Assembly: GCA_025451095.1 (NCBI GenBank) | Contig: JANWLB010000064.1 | Location: 1-32,635, forward strand | Origin: Alphaproteobacteria bacterium | GTDB taxonomy: Bacteria > Pseudomonadota > Alphaproteobacteria > Micavibrionales > Micavibrionaceae | Length of the DNA: 32,635 bases | Direction of reading: 5' to 3' | Shown here: positions 1-8,017 of the stretch, in pieces | Layout of the letters: every line of letters starts with the position of its first letter | How positions within the stretch are numbered: the stretch's first letter is position 1 | Position numbers and translations under genes: made by a program | The notes under the pieces: generated by a model | What the model was told of the DNA's origin: nothing | Databases searched by the model: none | Seen by the model: the letters and a program-made list of their open reading frames with translations, nothing else

Positions 1-475
1 CCAGAAATTTTAAGAGCAGTTTCAAGGCAGATTCGACGCTATGCTGGCGGATAGCGGCGCGGTCACCCTTAAAGCGGTGTTCTTCAAATTGCACCGTATC
101 GCTGTCCCGCGCGGCGCAGGCGATATAAACAAGCCCCACCGGCTTTTCGGCCGTGCCGCCGCCGGGCCCTGCGATTCCGGTGATGGCAAGCGATATGTCG
201 GCCGTGCTTCTGTTCAGGGCGCCGCGTGCCATCGCCGCCGCTGTGGCCGCACTGACCGCGCCATGCTCTTCAATCAGGGCTTCGGATATATCCAGAAGCT
301 CTGACTTCGACTGGTTGGAATAGGTGATAAATCCACGCTCGAAGATGGCGGAAGATCCGGGCCGGTCGGTTATTGCGGCCGCAATCATCCCGCCGGTGCA
401 TGATTCAGCCGTGGCTAGCATCATGCCGTGGCTTTCAAGTATCAGGCTGAGCTGTTCGATCAGAGCGTTCGTCAT
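1..475 (-). CDS. pncC: CinA C-terminal domain protein, nicotinamide-nucleotide amidohydrolase (partial)
   Basis: Reading the minus strand from 475 gives an uninterrupted frame of 158 codons that leaves the window at its left edge, so the 3' end is missing. The family normally has about 160 residues, so only a few are lost. Visible motifs are ATAESCTGG near residue 24, FITYSNQSK, and TGIAGPGGGTAEKPVGLVY, all typical of the CinA C-terminal domain. PncC enzymes deamidate nicotinamide mononucleotide to nicotinate mononucleotide in the cytoplasmic pyridine nucleotide salvage cycle. The ATG at 475 overlaps the pgpA stop in an ATGA arrangement, which is why it is preferred over an in-frame ATG at 490. 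The protein lacks the N-terminal molybdopterin-binding-like domain of full CinA, as far as the start shows. The gene is the last visible one of the ispDF-pgpA-pncC operon. Confidence 0.9.
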   Translation of the reverse strand, partial: MTNALIEQLSLILESHGMMLATAESCTGGMIAAAITDRPGSSAIFERGFITYSNQSKSELLDISEALIEEHGAVSAATAAAMARGALNRSTADISLAITGIAGPGGGTAEKPVGLVYIACAARDSDTVQFEEHRFKGDRAAIRQHSVESALKLLLKFL

Positions 476-996
476 GAAAATGGCTTCCATACGAGCCAAA
501 GGTACAAAAGCGCCATGACCCATACCGTTGCCGCCGCCATGGCCCCCGCGATCAGGTCGTCGAGAATGACGCCTGCTGCCCCTTTTACCTTTGCGTCAGC
601 CCAGCTGACCGGCCAGGGCTTGAGTATATCAAACAGGCGAAACAGCACAAATGTGGCGGCAAGAGTAATGGGTTCAGGTGAGGGATAGAGGAGAAAGGCC
701 AGGGCCAGCCCGGCGACTTCGTCAATGACGATGAAGGAAGGATCGTGGTTTCCGCCGTTTTTTTCAAATTTGCCGATGGCCCAAAAGCCGGCACCCGTGA
801 CAGCCACAAGAAAAACAAGAAGGCCCGGCCATCCGCCCCAGACCAGCGCCAGCAGAGCAAAGGGAAGGCCGCCCAGAGTACCCCACGTGCCCGGTGCTGG
901 CTTCATCAGGCCGCAGCCGAACCACGTTGCAAGCAAGACATGCGCCTGGCGGAAATCGTTGATATGTCTCACCACTGGTTCGTTTTGTTCATTCAT
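472..996 (-). CDS. pgpA: Phosphatidylglycerophosphatase A
   Basis: This 174-residue membrane protein matches PgpA, which removes the phosphate from phosphatidylglycerophosphate to give phosphatidylglycerol at the inner membrane. The family signatures are present: PAPGTWGTL at residues 33-41, and the acidic DPSFIVIDEVAG block at 85-96 that carries the metal-binding residues. Hydrophobic segments lie around residues 44-72, 92-115 and 150-170. The start ATG at 996 lies inside the end of ispDF (8-base overlap), and the stop overlaps the pncC start by 4 bases, so translation is probably coupled across three genes. Length is ordinary for the family (about 160-175). The PgpA-CinA_C adjacency is common in Alphaproteobacteria. 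I see no irregularity. Confidence 0.93.
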   Translation of the reverse strand: MNEQNEPVVRHINDFRQAHVLLATWFGCGLMKPAPGTWGTLGGLPFALLALVWGGWPGLLVFLVAVTGAGFWAIGKFEKNGGNHDPSFIVIDEVAGLALAFLLYPSPEPITLAATFVLFRLFDILKPWPVSWADAKVKGAAGVILDDLIAGAMAAATVWVMALLYLWLVWKPFS

Positions 997-2203
997 GAGA
1001 GGTTTCCGCAGGCAGGCTGAGGGTGGCGACAGCCTGCGCGGCGATTCCTTCGCCGCGGCCCGTGAATCCCAGCATTTCGGTTGTCGTTGCCTTGATGCCG
1101 ACCTGTCCCGGTGTAATCCCGCATATCTGCGCCACGCGGTTTTGCATGGCGGTGCGATGCGGTCCCACTTTCGGGCCTTCGCAAATCAGGGTGAGGTCAA
1201 GATTTGTGATAGTGCCGCCATCTGCTATCACTATGTCCACGGCGTGGCGCAGGAATAAAGAGCTGTCGGCATTTTTCCATTGAGGATCGGACGGTGGGAA
1301 ATGATGACCGATATCGCCGGCAGCCATCGCGCCGAGAATGGCATCCGTCAGGGCGTGCAGGCCGACATCGGCATCCGAATGACCCTTGAGCCTGTATGCA
1401 TGCGGGACATCGATGCCGCAGAGTCTGACGCTGCCATTGCCCGTCTTGCTATGTGTCTCTTTGTCGAATGCATGCACGTCGAACCCGAATCCTGTCCGGG
1501 TCACGGTGACGGCGGCATTAATAATTTTGCGGGCAAGCTCCAGATCCGGCATGGTCGTGATTTTAAAGTTTTCACGCGGCGCTTCAACAATCTTCGGCTC
1601 AATTCCCAGCGCGGCGACCAGCATTGTATCGTCGGTGACGGACGGATCGTTGGCGGCCTGTTCATGGGCCCGGCGCAAAATTCCGTAACGAAATCCCTGT
1701 GGCGTCTGGATAGCCCAAAGCCCGCTGCGGTCGACATACTCATTGGCGGTGCCCCGGCGCAGCGTATCGGCCACAGGTGTGCCGAGGGTTGCTGCCTCTG
1801 CCGTGTCAAGAACGCTGAGCAAGGCCTCGATCTCGCGTCTTTTGATGAAGGGACGGGCCGCGTCATGGATCAGAAGTATATCTTCAGTTTTTAAATGAGA
1901 AAAATTATTTATCCCATTAAAAACACTATTTTTTCTTGATCCAGAGCCTGTAACAGGGGGCGGAAGGTCCAGACCTCTGACGCTTTCATGGTAAAAGTCT
2001 TCATGGGCAGGGTCGATAATGACCCGCAATTCCTTAAGGCCGGAACAGGCCAAAAATGCTTCAATGCTATGGCGCAGAACGGTTTTTCTGCCCAGCAAAG
2101 TATATTGCTTGGGCCTTTCCCCGCCCAGCCTTGTGCCACTGCCTGCCGCGGCAATCAGTGCGTAAAAGGGTATCTCCCTGTTCCTGCTTGCAGATTTTTC
2201 CAT
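989..2203 (-). CDS. ispDF: Bifunctional IspD/IspF, MEP pathway enzyme
   Basis: The 404-residue protein is a fusion of two isoprenoid enzymes. Residues about 13-230 are IspD (2-C-methyl-D-erythritol 4-phosphate cytidylyltransferase), with the CTP-binding loop AAAGSGTRLGGERPKQY at 18-34 and the HDAARPF motif near 113. Residues about 236-404 are IspF (2-C-methyl-D-erythritol 2,4-cyclodiphosphate synthase), with metal ligands in DVH (Asp242, His244) and GLHAL (His283), plus the GHSDADVG loop. The frame stays open upstream to 2392, but the conserved region begins just after the ATG at 2203 and the upstream residues look unlike a protein, so 2203 is chosen. IspDF fusions are typical of Alphaproteobacteria and Campylobacterota. 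The gene is divergent from ntrY with a 123-base gap and overlaps pgpA downstream. Confidence 0.95.
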   Translation of the reverse strand: MEKSASRNREIPFYALIAAAGSGTRLGGERPKQYTLLGRKTVLRHSIEAFLACSGLKELRVIIDPAHEDFYHESVRGLDLPPPVTGSGSRKNSVFNGINNFSHLKTEDILLIHDAARPFIKRREIEALLSVLDTAEAATLGTPVADTLRRGTANEYVDRSGLWAIQTPQGFRYGILRRAHEQAANDPSVTDDTMLVAALGIEPKIVEAPRENFKITTMPDLELARKIINAAVTVTRTGFGFDVHAFDKETHSKTGNGSVRLCGIDVPHAYRLKGHSDADVGLHALTDAILGAMAAGDIGHHFPPSDPQWKNADSSLFLRHAVDIVIADGGTITNLDLTLICEGPKVGPHRTAMQNRVAQICGITPGQVGIKATTTEMLGFTGRGEGIAAQAVATLSLPAETSHE

Positions 2204-2326
2204 AGTTCTATATCTTGCGGTCTTCGTCAGGGGCGGCCAAAGCAGCCCGCACTCCTGGCTATTCATAGCGTAAACTGTACCCAAAGAAACAGAATTTAAG
2301 CAGCGTAAAAACCGGGGCCGGCGATT

Positions 2327-4720
2327 TTGAAAGCAGACACAGGACAAAATGCCATAAACGACGCAGGGAAGGCGAAGCTGCCGCTGCGGCAAAGGATTTG
2401 GAAAGGCCTGGCGGTCGCCCTGTATGGTTTTCGCAAAAAGCCCCTTAGCTTCCGCGCTGCCTTAAGACGCATGCGCCTCGGCTCATGGAGCAATCGTGTG
2501 GCCCTGTTCCTGATTTTTGCCGCCGTTACAGCAGGATTCGCCACGTATGGGGCCCTGACCGCCACGCCGCCTTTCGGCAACGATCCCGATACAGTCATCT
2601 GGCTGCTGAATATCGATCTGGTTATCGTTTTGCTTCTGGTGACGCTCATTGCACGCCGCATTGTCAGCTTGTGGAGCGGGCGGCGCCAGGGCCTGGCGGG
2701 ATCCCGCCTGCACGTCAGGCTGGTTTTCATTTTCAGCCTTCTGGCGGCGGCGCCGGCCATCATCATGACCATTTTTGCCGCCATCTTCCTTCATTTTGGC
2801 GTGCAGAGCTGGTTCAGCGAACGCGTGCGCACGGCGGTCAATGAATCCCAGGCCGTAGCCGAGGCCTATCTGGAAGAGCACATGCAGGTCATCCGCGCCG
2901 ATACGCTGGCCATGGCGAACGATCTCGACCGGCAGGCCTCTATGCTGATTTCAAATCCTGAAGCATTCGACAAGGTGATCCAGACGCAGTCATTGCTGCG
3001 GAATCTTTCGGAAGCCATTGTCTTCGATTCCTCGGGCCGCATTCTGGCGCGTTCCGGGCTGACCTTCACGCTGGAATTTGAATCTTTGCCAACGGAAATG
3101 ATGGGCCGGGCAGACGATGGCGAAGCCGTCGTCATGACGGGAGAAAAAGATGACCGCGTCCGCGCGCTGGTTAAGTTGAATAATTTTATCGGAACGTATC
3201 TTTTTGTCGGCCGCATGGTTGATCCGGTGGTGCTTTCACACGTCGATGACACCCGCCGCGCGGTTAAGGCCTATGAACAGCTGGAAAGCCAGAGATCGGG
3301 CCTGCAGGTCAAGATCACGATGATCTTCCTGATCGTCGCTCTTTTGCTATTGTTCGCGGCAATCTGGTTCGGTCTTATTTTCTCGCGCCAGCTTGTCGTG
3401 CCAATCAGCGCCCTTATTTCCGCGGCCGACCGTGTCCGCGCGGGCGATCTGGCCGTGCGTGTGGCGGAGCTGGACCGGCAGGATGAGTTCGATGTTCTGG
3501 CAAGAGCTTTCAACCGTATGACCAGCCAGATACAAAGTCAGCGGGATGAGCTTGTCGCTGCAAACCAGCAGCTGGACGAACGCCGCCGCTTCATCGAGGC
3601 GGTTCTCGCTGGCGTATCCTTGGGTATTGTGGGCGTGGACGGCGCCGGGCGGATCACTTTGGCAAATTCCTTCGCCGCCGAGCTTTTTGGAAAACCTATT
3701 GATGATCTGACTGGCCAGGACATCACGACTATCCTTCCCGACCTTGCCAGCCTGTTCCGGCAGGCCCAGGAAAAACCGGGCCGTGTGGCACAGCTTGAAA
3801 TTCCCTATACGGCACCGGACGAGACACGGCGTACGCTCCTTGTGCGTGTTGCCCTGGAGCTGGCTGGCGATGAGCGCCAGGGGGCGGTTCTGACATTCGA
3901 TGACATCACTGAGCTGCAGTCCGCGCAGAGAAAAGCCGCATGGGCAGATGTGGCGCGCCGTATCGCCCATGAAATCAAGAATCCGCTGACACCGATACAG
4001 CTTTCGGCCGAACGCCTGAAAAGAAAATATCTGAAACAGATCAAGGAAGAATCCGAGATTTTTTCCCAGTGCACGGATACGATCATCCACCATGTCAGCG
4101 ATATCGGCCGGATGGTCAATGAGTTTTCGGCCTTCGCCCGCATGCCGGAGCCGGTCATGAAGGATGAGGGGCTGACCCGTCATGTCAGGGATATGCTTGC
4201 TTTCCAGCAACAGGCTCATACCGATATCGCCTTTGGCTTTAATATTATCCCGGCCGCCGGAAAAGAAATCAGGGCGCGTTTTGATGCCCAGCAGATCCGG
4301 CAGGCCTTCACCAATATTCTTCAGAACGCCATCGATTCCGTTCTGGCGCGTCGCGAGCAGGAGACGGACAAAAATTACAAGCCGCGCCTTGAGGTGCTTA
4401 TTTCCCGTCGAAGCAAAAGCGGTGATGTGCTGATTGCTGTGACTGATAATGGCCTGGGCTTACCCAAGAATGAAGACCCCGCCCGCCTGACCGACCCTTA
4501 TGTCACGCACAAGGAGCGTGGAACCGGGCTGGGTCTGGCGATTGTAAAGAAAATTATGGAAGATCACGGTGGGCGGCTGGTGATAGGCGCGCCCGACTGG
4601 CTCAAAGCTACTGAAGGCTGGGCGGATCTTGGGGGCGCAACTGTCTCCCTGATTCTGCCTGTGGACGGAGCAGCGAGCGAACCTGCGAACATGATTGAAC
4701 AAAAAAAGGCGATTTCGTAA
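2327..4720 (+). CDS. ntrY: NtrY-type sensor histidine kinase
   Basis: The protein (797 residues from the TTG at 2327) has the NtrY layout. Three or four transmembrane helices lie in roughly the first 160 residues, followed by an extracytoplasmic segment and a further helix near 330-355. A HAMP domain starts at LVVPISALISAADRVRAGDL, then a PAS domain (about 420-530), then the kinase core. The phosphoacceptor His548 sits in RRIAHEIKNPLTP. ATP-binding boxes follow: N box NILQNAIDS, then DNGLGLP, and GTGLGLAIVKK. NtrY phosphorylates NtrX; in relatives the pair responds to nitrogen, redox or envelope conditions. The TTG start is uncertain: no ATG lies in frame before residue 49, but the N-terminal helix would be disturbed by a later start. 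ntrX begins 10 bases after the stop. The ntrBC pair that often precedes ntrY is absent. Confidence 0.93.
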   Translation: MKADTGQNAINDAGKAKLPLRQRIWKGLAVALYGFRKKPLSFRAALRRMRLGSWSNRVALFLIFAAVTAGFATYGALTATPPFGNDPDTVIWLLNIDLVIVLLLVTLIARRIVSLWSGRRQGLAGSRLHVRLVFIFSLLAAAPAIIMTIFAAIFLHFGVQSWFSERVRTAVNESQAVAEAYLEEHMQVIRADTLAMANDLDRQASMLISNPEAFDKVIQTQSLLRNLSEAIVFDSSGRILARSGLTFTLEFESLPTEMMGRADDGEAVVMTGEKDDRVRALVKLNNFIGTYLFVGRMVDPVVLSHVDDTRRAVKAYEQLESQRSGLQVKITMIFLIVALLLLFAAIWFGLIFSRQLVVPISALISAADRVRAGDLAVRVAELDRQDEFDVLARAFNRMTSQIQSQRDELVAANQQLDERRRFIEAVLAGVSLGIVGVDGAGRITLANSFAAELFGKPIDDLTGQDITTILPDLASLFRQAQEKPGRVAQLEIPYTAPDETRRTLLVRVALELAGDERQGAVLTFDDITELQSAQRKAAWADVARRIAHEIKNPLTPIQLSAERLKRKYLKQIKEESEIFSQCTDTIIHHVSDIGRMVNEFSAFARMPEPVMKDEGLTRHVRDMLAFQQQAHTDIAFGFNIIPAAGKEIRARFDAQQIRQAFTNILQNAIDSVLARREQETDKNYKPRLEVLISRRSKSGDVLIAVTDNGLGLPKNEDPARLTDPYVTHKERGTGLGLAIVKKIMEDHGGRLVIGAPDWLKATEGWADLGGATVSLILPVDGAASEPANMIEQKKAIS

Positions 4721-4730
4721 GCTGGAACCC

Positions 4731-6164
4731 ATGAGCGCAAGCATTCTGATCATTGATGATGAGGCCGATATCCGCAGGCTGATCCAGGGGATTCTGCAGG
4801 ATGAAGGCTATCATACCCGGCTGGCCGCGAATTCGGATCAGGCCTATGCTGAAATTTCGATATCCACGCCGCAGCTCGTCGTTCTTGACATCTGGCTGCA
4901 GAACAGCACGCATGATGGCCTCGAAATACTGGCCACCATCAAAAAAGATCACCCGCATTTGCCTGTACTGATGATCAGCGGTCACGGCACGATTGAGACA
5001 GCCGTCAGCGCGATCAAGCAGGGCGCCTATGATTTCATTGAAAAACCATTCAAGTCGGACCGGCTGCTTCTGATGATCGAGCGCGCGCTTGAAACCGCGC
5101 AGCTGCGACGGGAAAATCAGACCTTAAGGAAGAAAGCAGAGGGGCCTTCTGATCTTCTTGGCGATTCCACGGCAATGGCTGCGCTTCGTCAGACCTTGAG
5201 CCGCGTCGCACAGACAAACAGCCGCGTGCTGCTTACCGGTGCGGCCGGCACGGGCAAGGATGTGGCGGCGCGCTTCATTCACAGGCTTTCGCAAAGGGCA
5301 GGCGGGCCTTTCATGTCGATCAATTGCGCGATTCTCAGGCCGGAGCGGCTTGACCTCGAGCTTTTCGGATCTGCCGACGGCGTAATGGGCGAGCCGGCCA
5401 AGACAGGCGTTCTCGATCAGGCGCATGGCGGCACGCTGTTCCTGGATGAAGTAGCCGACATGCCGCTTGAAACGCAGGGCAAGATAGTCCGTGCCCTGCA
5501 GGAGCAGAAATTTCAGCGCGTCGGCGGGCAAAGCCAGATAGAGGTCGATGTACGCATTATCGCCTCAACGAACCGTAATCTGGAATCTTTGATACAGGAA
5601 GGACGATTCCGGCAGGATCTTTTCTACCGCCTGAATGTCGTTCCTGTAAATATGCCGACATTGCGCGAACGGCCACAGGACATTCCACAGCTGATCAGCT
5701 ATTTCGTGAAAAGTTTTTCAGCCCAGTCCGGCATCCCGCCGTGCATTTTTTCTGAAATGGCGATGGTGGCACTGCAGGCTTACGACTGGCCAGGCAACGT
5801 CCGGCAGCTTCGCAATATGACAGAATGGGTTATGATCATGATGGGTTCTTCCTCCGATAGTCCCGTCAAACCGGAGCATCTGCCGCCGGAGATTAGTGCC
5901 ATCGAATCTCCTTTGGCCGATTCAGAGCGAAGCGCAGCGGATATGATCTCTTTGCCTCTGCGTGAGGCGCGTGAGTTGTTTGAGCGTGAATATCTTTTAT
6001 CGCAGATCAAAAGATTTGGCGGAAACATATCCCGGACGGCGCATTTTGTCGGCATGGAGCGCTCGGCTCTGCATCGCAAACTCAAGCAGCTGGGTATTTC
6101 AGAATCATCGCGCCATGATGAAGGCGATGAGGCGGGCGCTGTCGCCGCCCGCAAAATCGCATAA
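4731..6164 (+). CDS. ntrX: NtrX-type response regulator, AAA+ domain with degenerate sigma54 loop
   Basis: The protein has 477 residues. An N-terminal receiver domain (1-120) has the acidic pair Asp9-Asp10, phosphoacceptor Asp53 in VLDIWL, and a conserved Lys in EKPF near 105. A central AAA+ domain has Walker A GAAGTGKD (170-177), Walker B TLFLDE (235-240) and the arginine region FRQDLFYRLNVVP. A Fis-type helix-turn-helix lies at the C-terminus (NISRTAHFVGMERSALHRKL). The GAFTGA loop that contacts sigma54 is not recognisable: the segment after LFG reads SADGVMGEPAKTG. This is known for alphaproteobacterial NtrX, which can act without sigma54. The ATG at 4731, ten bases after ntrY, is preferred over an upstream TTG at 4695 because it begins exactly at the receiver fold. 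It is the partner of NtrY. Confidence 0.94.
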   Translation: MSASILIIDDEADIRRLIQGILQDEGYHTRLAANSDQAYAEISISTPQLVVLDIWLQNSTHDGLEILATIKKDHPHLPVLMISGHGTIETAVSAIKQGAYDFIEKPFKSDRLLLMIERALETAQLRRENQTLRKKAEGPSDLLGDSTAMAALRQTLSRVAQTNSRVLLTGAAGTGKDVAARFIHRLSQRAGGPFMSINCAILRPERLDLELFGSADGVMGEPAKTGVLDQAHGGTLFLDEVADMPLETQGKIVRALQEQKFQRVGGQSQIEVDVRIIASTNRNLESLIQEGRFRQDLFYRLNVVPVNMPTLRERPQDIPQLISYFVKSFSAQSGIPPCIFSEMAMVALQAYDWPGNVRQLRNMTEWVMIMMGSSSDSPVKPEHLPPEISAIESPLADSERSAADMISLPLREARELFEREYLLSQIKRFGGNISRTAHFVGMERSALHRKLKQLGISESSRHDEGDEAGAVAARKIA

Positions 6165-6192
6165 TCTTTTTCTTTTTTCTGTAAGGGTTCTT

Positions 6193-6993
6193 ATGAAGCT
6201 TGGCGTTTTTGATTCAGGATTGGGCGGTCTTGTTATCGCCAAGGCGATAGGAAAAGCCCTGCCGGCGCATGACATGGTTTATCTCGGCGATACGCTGCAT
6301 GTCCCTTACGGCAGCCGGTCGCTGGAAGCCGTAACGCATTATACGCAGCGTTCGATTGACTACCTTTTCAGAAAAGCCGACTGCAAATTAATTATAATGG
6401 CCTGCAATACGGCTTCTGCCATCGCCCTTCGCAACTTGCAGCAGAATTACCTGGTAAAAAATTATCCTGATCGCCGTATTCTGGGTGTTGTGGTGCCGAC
6501 GCTGGAAACGGCGCTGGAGGAAGGGCACAGCAGGATTGGCCTTTTGGCGACAGAGCGGATCGTGCGCTCCTCCATATACAAGACAGAGCTGGAAAAGATC
6601 GGGCGTGGTATAAAATTATTTCAGAAATCGGCCCCGCTGCTTGTGCCTGCGATCGAGCTTAACACGAAAGAGTGGATAAGGCCGCTGCTCCGCGAGTATA
6701 TAAAACCATTGCTGGCGCAGAATATAGAATGCCTGATATTGGGCTGCACACACTACGCGTTTCTTAAAAACGTGATCCAGAAAAAGGTGGGTAAGGGTGT
6801 CCACGTTATGTCGCAGGACGATATTATTCCTGGAAAGCTTGTCGATTACCTCAAGCGCCACCCGGAGATCGACCGCCATATCACCAGGCGGCGCCGGAAT
6901 TCCTTTCTGGTCACGGATATAACGGATTCCTATATCCGCAACGCCCGCAGTATCTATAAAAAGGACATCGACATAAAGAAGGTGGTGATATGA
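6193..6993 (+). CDS. murI: Glutamate racemase
   Basis: This 266-residue cytoplasmic enzyme interconverts L- and D-glutamate for peptidoglycan synthesis. The family signatures are complete: Asp7-Ser8 in FDSGLGG, the first catalytic Cys71 in MACNTASA, and the second catalytic Cys185 with His187 in LGCTHYAF. Length is normal. The ATG at 6193 follows an AAGGG ribosome binding site at 6183-6187; the frame is open further upstream, but that part overlaps ntrX and carries no conserved residues. The stop overlaps the ATG of the next gene (ATGA). Its position, directly after ntrX and before hfq, is not a placement I know as standard; it may share transcripts with ntrYX since only 28 bases separate them. 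No regulatory N-terminal extension is present. Confidence 0.95.
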   Translation: MKLGVFDSGLGGLVIAKAIGKALPAHDMVYLGDTLHVPYGSRSLEAVTHYTQRSIDYLFRKADCKLIIMACNTASAIALRNLQQNYLVKNYPDRRILGVVVPTLETALEEGHSRIGLLATERIVRSSIYKTELEKIGRGIKLFQKSAPLLVPAIELNTKEWIRPLLREYIKPLLAQNIECLILGCTHYAFLKNVIQKKVGKGVHVMSQDDIIPGKLVDYLKRHPEIDRHITRRRRNSFLVTDITDSYIRNARSIYKKDIDIKKVVI

Positions 6994-7652
6994 AGGCGCC
7001 ACAGGCCGTGCTGTTCGACTGGGACGGGACACTGGCGGATACGCTGCAGGGTGTTCAGATTGCGCACAATTACGTCCGGGAAACCTACGGTCTGAAACCC
7101 TGGGACGAAAAAGAATTCGCCGAGCATACAAAGCATTCCTCGCGTGAGCTTTATCCGCGTATTTATGGCGACAAGTCGCCTGAAGCAATGCAAAGACTGC
7201 TGGATTATCTCGAGACTCATCACCTGAAATACCTGTCGGCGTTACCTGAGGCGCAATCTCTTCTTCTTTTTTTAAAGGGTAAGGGCGTACCCATGGCGGT
7301 TGTCAGCAACAAGCGTCACGAGATTGTTACCCGTGAGGTGGCGCATCTCGGATGGAATGATTTTTTCTTCAGAGTTCTGGGCGCGGGTCAGGCGGCGCGC
7401 GACAAGCCGGCAGGTGATCCGGTGTTATTGGCGCTTAAATCTGCACCGCAGGCTGTATCGGCGGAAAAAACCTGGTTTGTGGGTGACACGGAAACAGACC
7501 TGCTGGCTGCGCAGGATGCGGGCTGTCCCAGTCTGTTTTTGACTCATGGGCGGGACCGTGAGGATTTATTGTCAAAGTACAGGCCTCTTGTCGTGGCACG
7601 CGACTGCATGGACCTTCTTAAAACGCTGCAAAACAGCAGTATTTTCCTGTAA
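6990..7652 (+). CDS. HAD-superfamily hydrolase, phosphoglycolate-phosphatase-like
   Basis: The 220-residue protein carries all four HAD motifs: nucleophile Asp10 and acid/base Asp12 in LFDWDGTLAD, motif II VVSNK around residue 106, the conserved Lys in RDKPAGDP, and the acidic motif IV FVGDTETD. A helical cap (about residues 15-85) makes it a C1-capped member of the Gph/PGM-beta type. Substrates of such enzymes range from phosphoglycolate to nucleotides and sugar phosphates and cannot be told from sequence. It is translationally coupled to murI by an ATGA overlap, so a role near cell-wall precursor metabolism is possible but unproven. The stop is 91 bases before hfq. Confidence 0.85.
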   Translation: MKAPQAVLFDWDGTLADTLQGVQIAHNYVRETYGLKPWDEKEFAEHTKHSSRELYPRIYGDKSPEAMQRLLDYLETHHLKYLSALPEAQSLLLFLKGKGVPMAVVSNKRHEIVTREVAHLGWNDFFFRVLGAGQAARDKPAGDPVLLALKSAPQAVSAEKTWFVGDTETDLLAAQDAGCPSLFLTHGRDREDLLSKYRPLVVARDCMDLLKTLQNSSIFL

Positions 7653-7743
7653 AAAACTGGGGGCTTGCTGAAACTCTCCTGATTGAGTACTAAGGAGCCC
7701 AATAATAAAGCGACTACAAAAAAATATTAAGGAAAATAAAAAA

Positions 7744-7995
7744 ATGAGCGAAAAACAGCAAAACGTCCAAGACGTCTTTCTCAATAAAATCCGCAAAGAA
7801 AAAATGACCGTCACGGTCTTCCTTGTTAACGGCGTAAAACTTCAGGGTATCGTTACCTGGTTCGACAATTTCTGCGTTCTTCTGAGGCGCGAGTCACACG
7901 TGCAGCTTGTCTACAAGCATGCCATCTCGACGATTATGCCCGGCGGGCCGCTGCAACTTTACGATCCCGTGGAAGGCAAAGGCGACAGCGATTAG
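7744..7995 (+). CDS. hfq: RNA chaperone Hfq
   Basis: The 83-residue protein has the Sm fold signatures of Hfq: [19 protein letters not shown] leading into the Sm1 strand pair, and the Sm2 box YKHAIST near residue 58. It forms hexameric rings that pair small RNAs with mRNAs. A good ribosome binding site (AAGGAA at 7731-7736) precedes the ATG at 7744. Sequence differences from the enterobacterial protein include [16 protein letters not shown] in the Sm1 region, which stays within normal variation. The tail is short and acidic (ending GKGDSD), and acidic Hfq tails are known to have autoregulatory roles in some Alphaproteobacteria. hflX follows immediately, the usual pairing. Confidence 0.97.
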   Translation: MSEKQQNVQDVFLNKIRKEKMTVTVFLVNGVKLQGIVTWFDNFCVLLRRESHVQLVYKHAISTIMPGGPLQLYDPVEGKGDSD

Positions 7996-8017
7996 GGATA
8001 AATCCCAACCCCGTGCT

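Noticed and set aside
7665-7693. TTGCTG-N17-TACTAA as the hfq promoter
   Set aside because: The -10 box matches only half of the consensus; readthrough from the HAD gene is equally possible.
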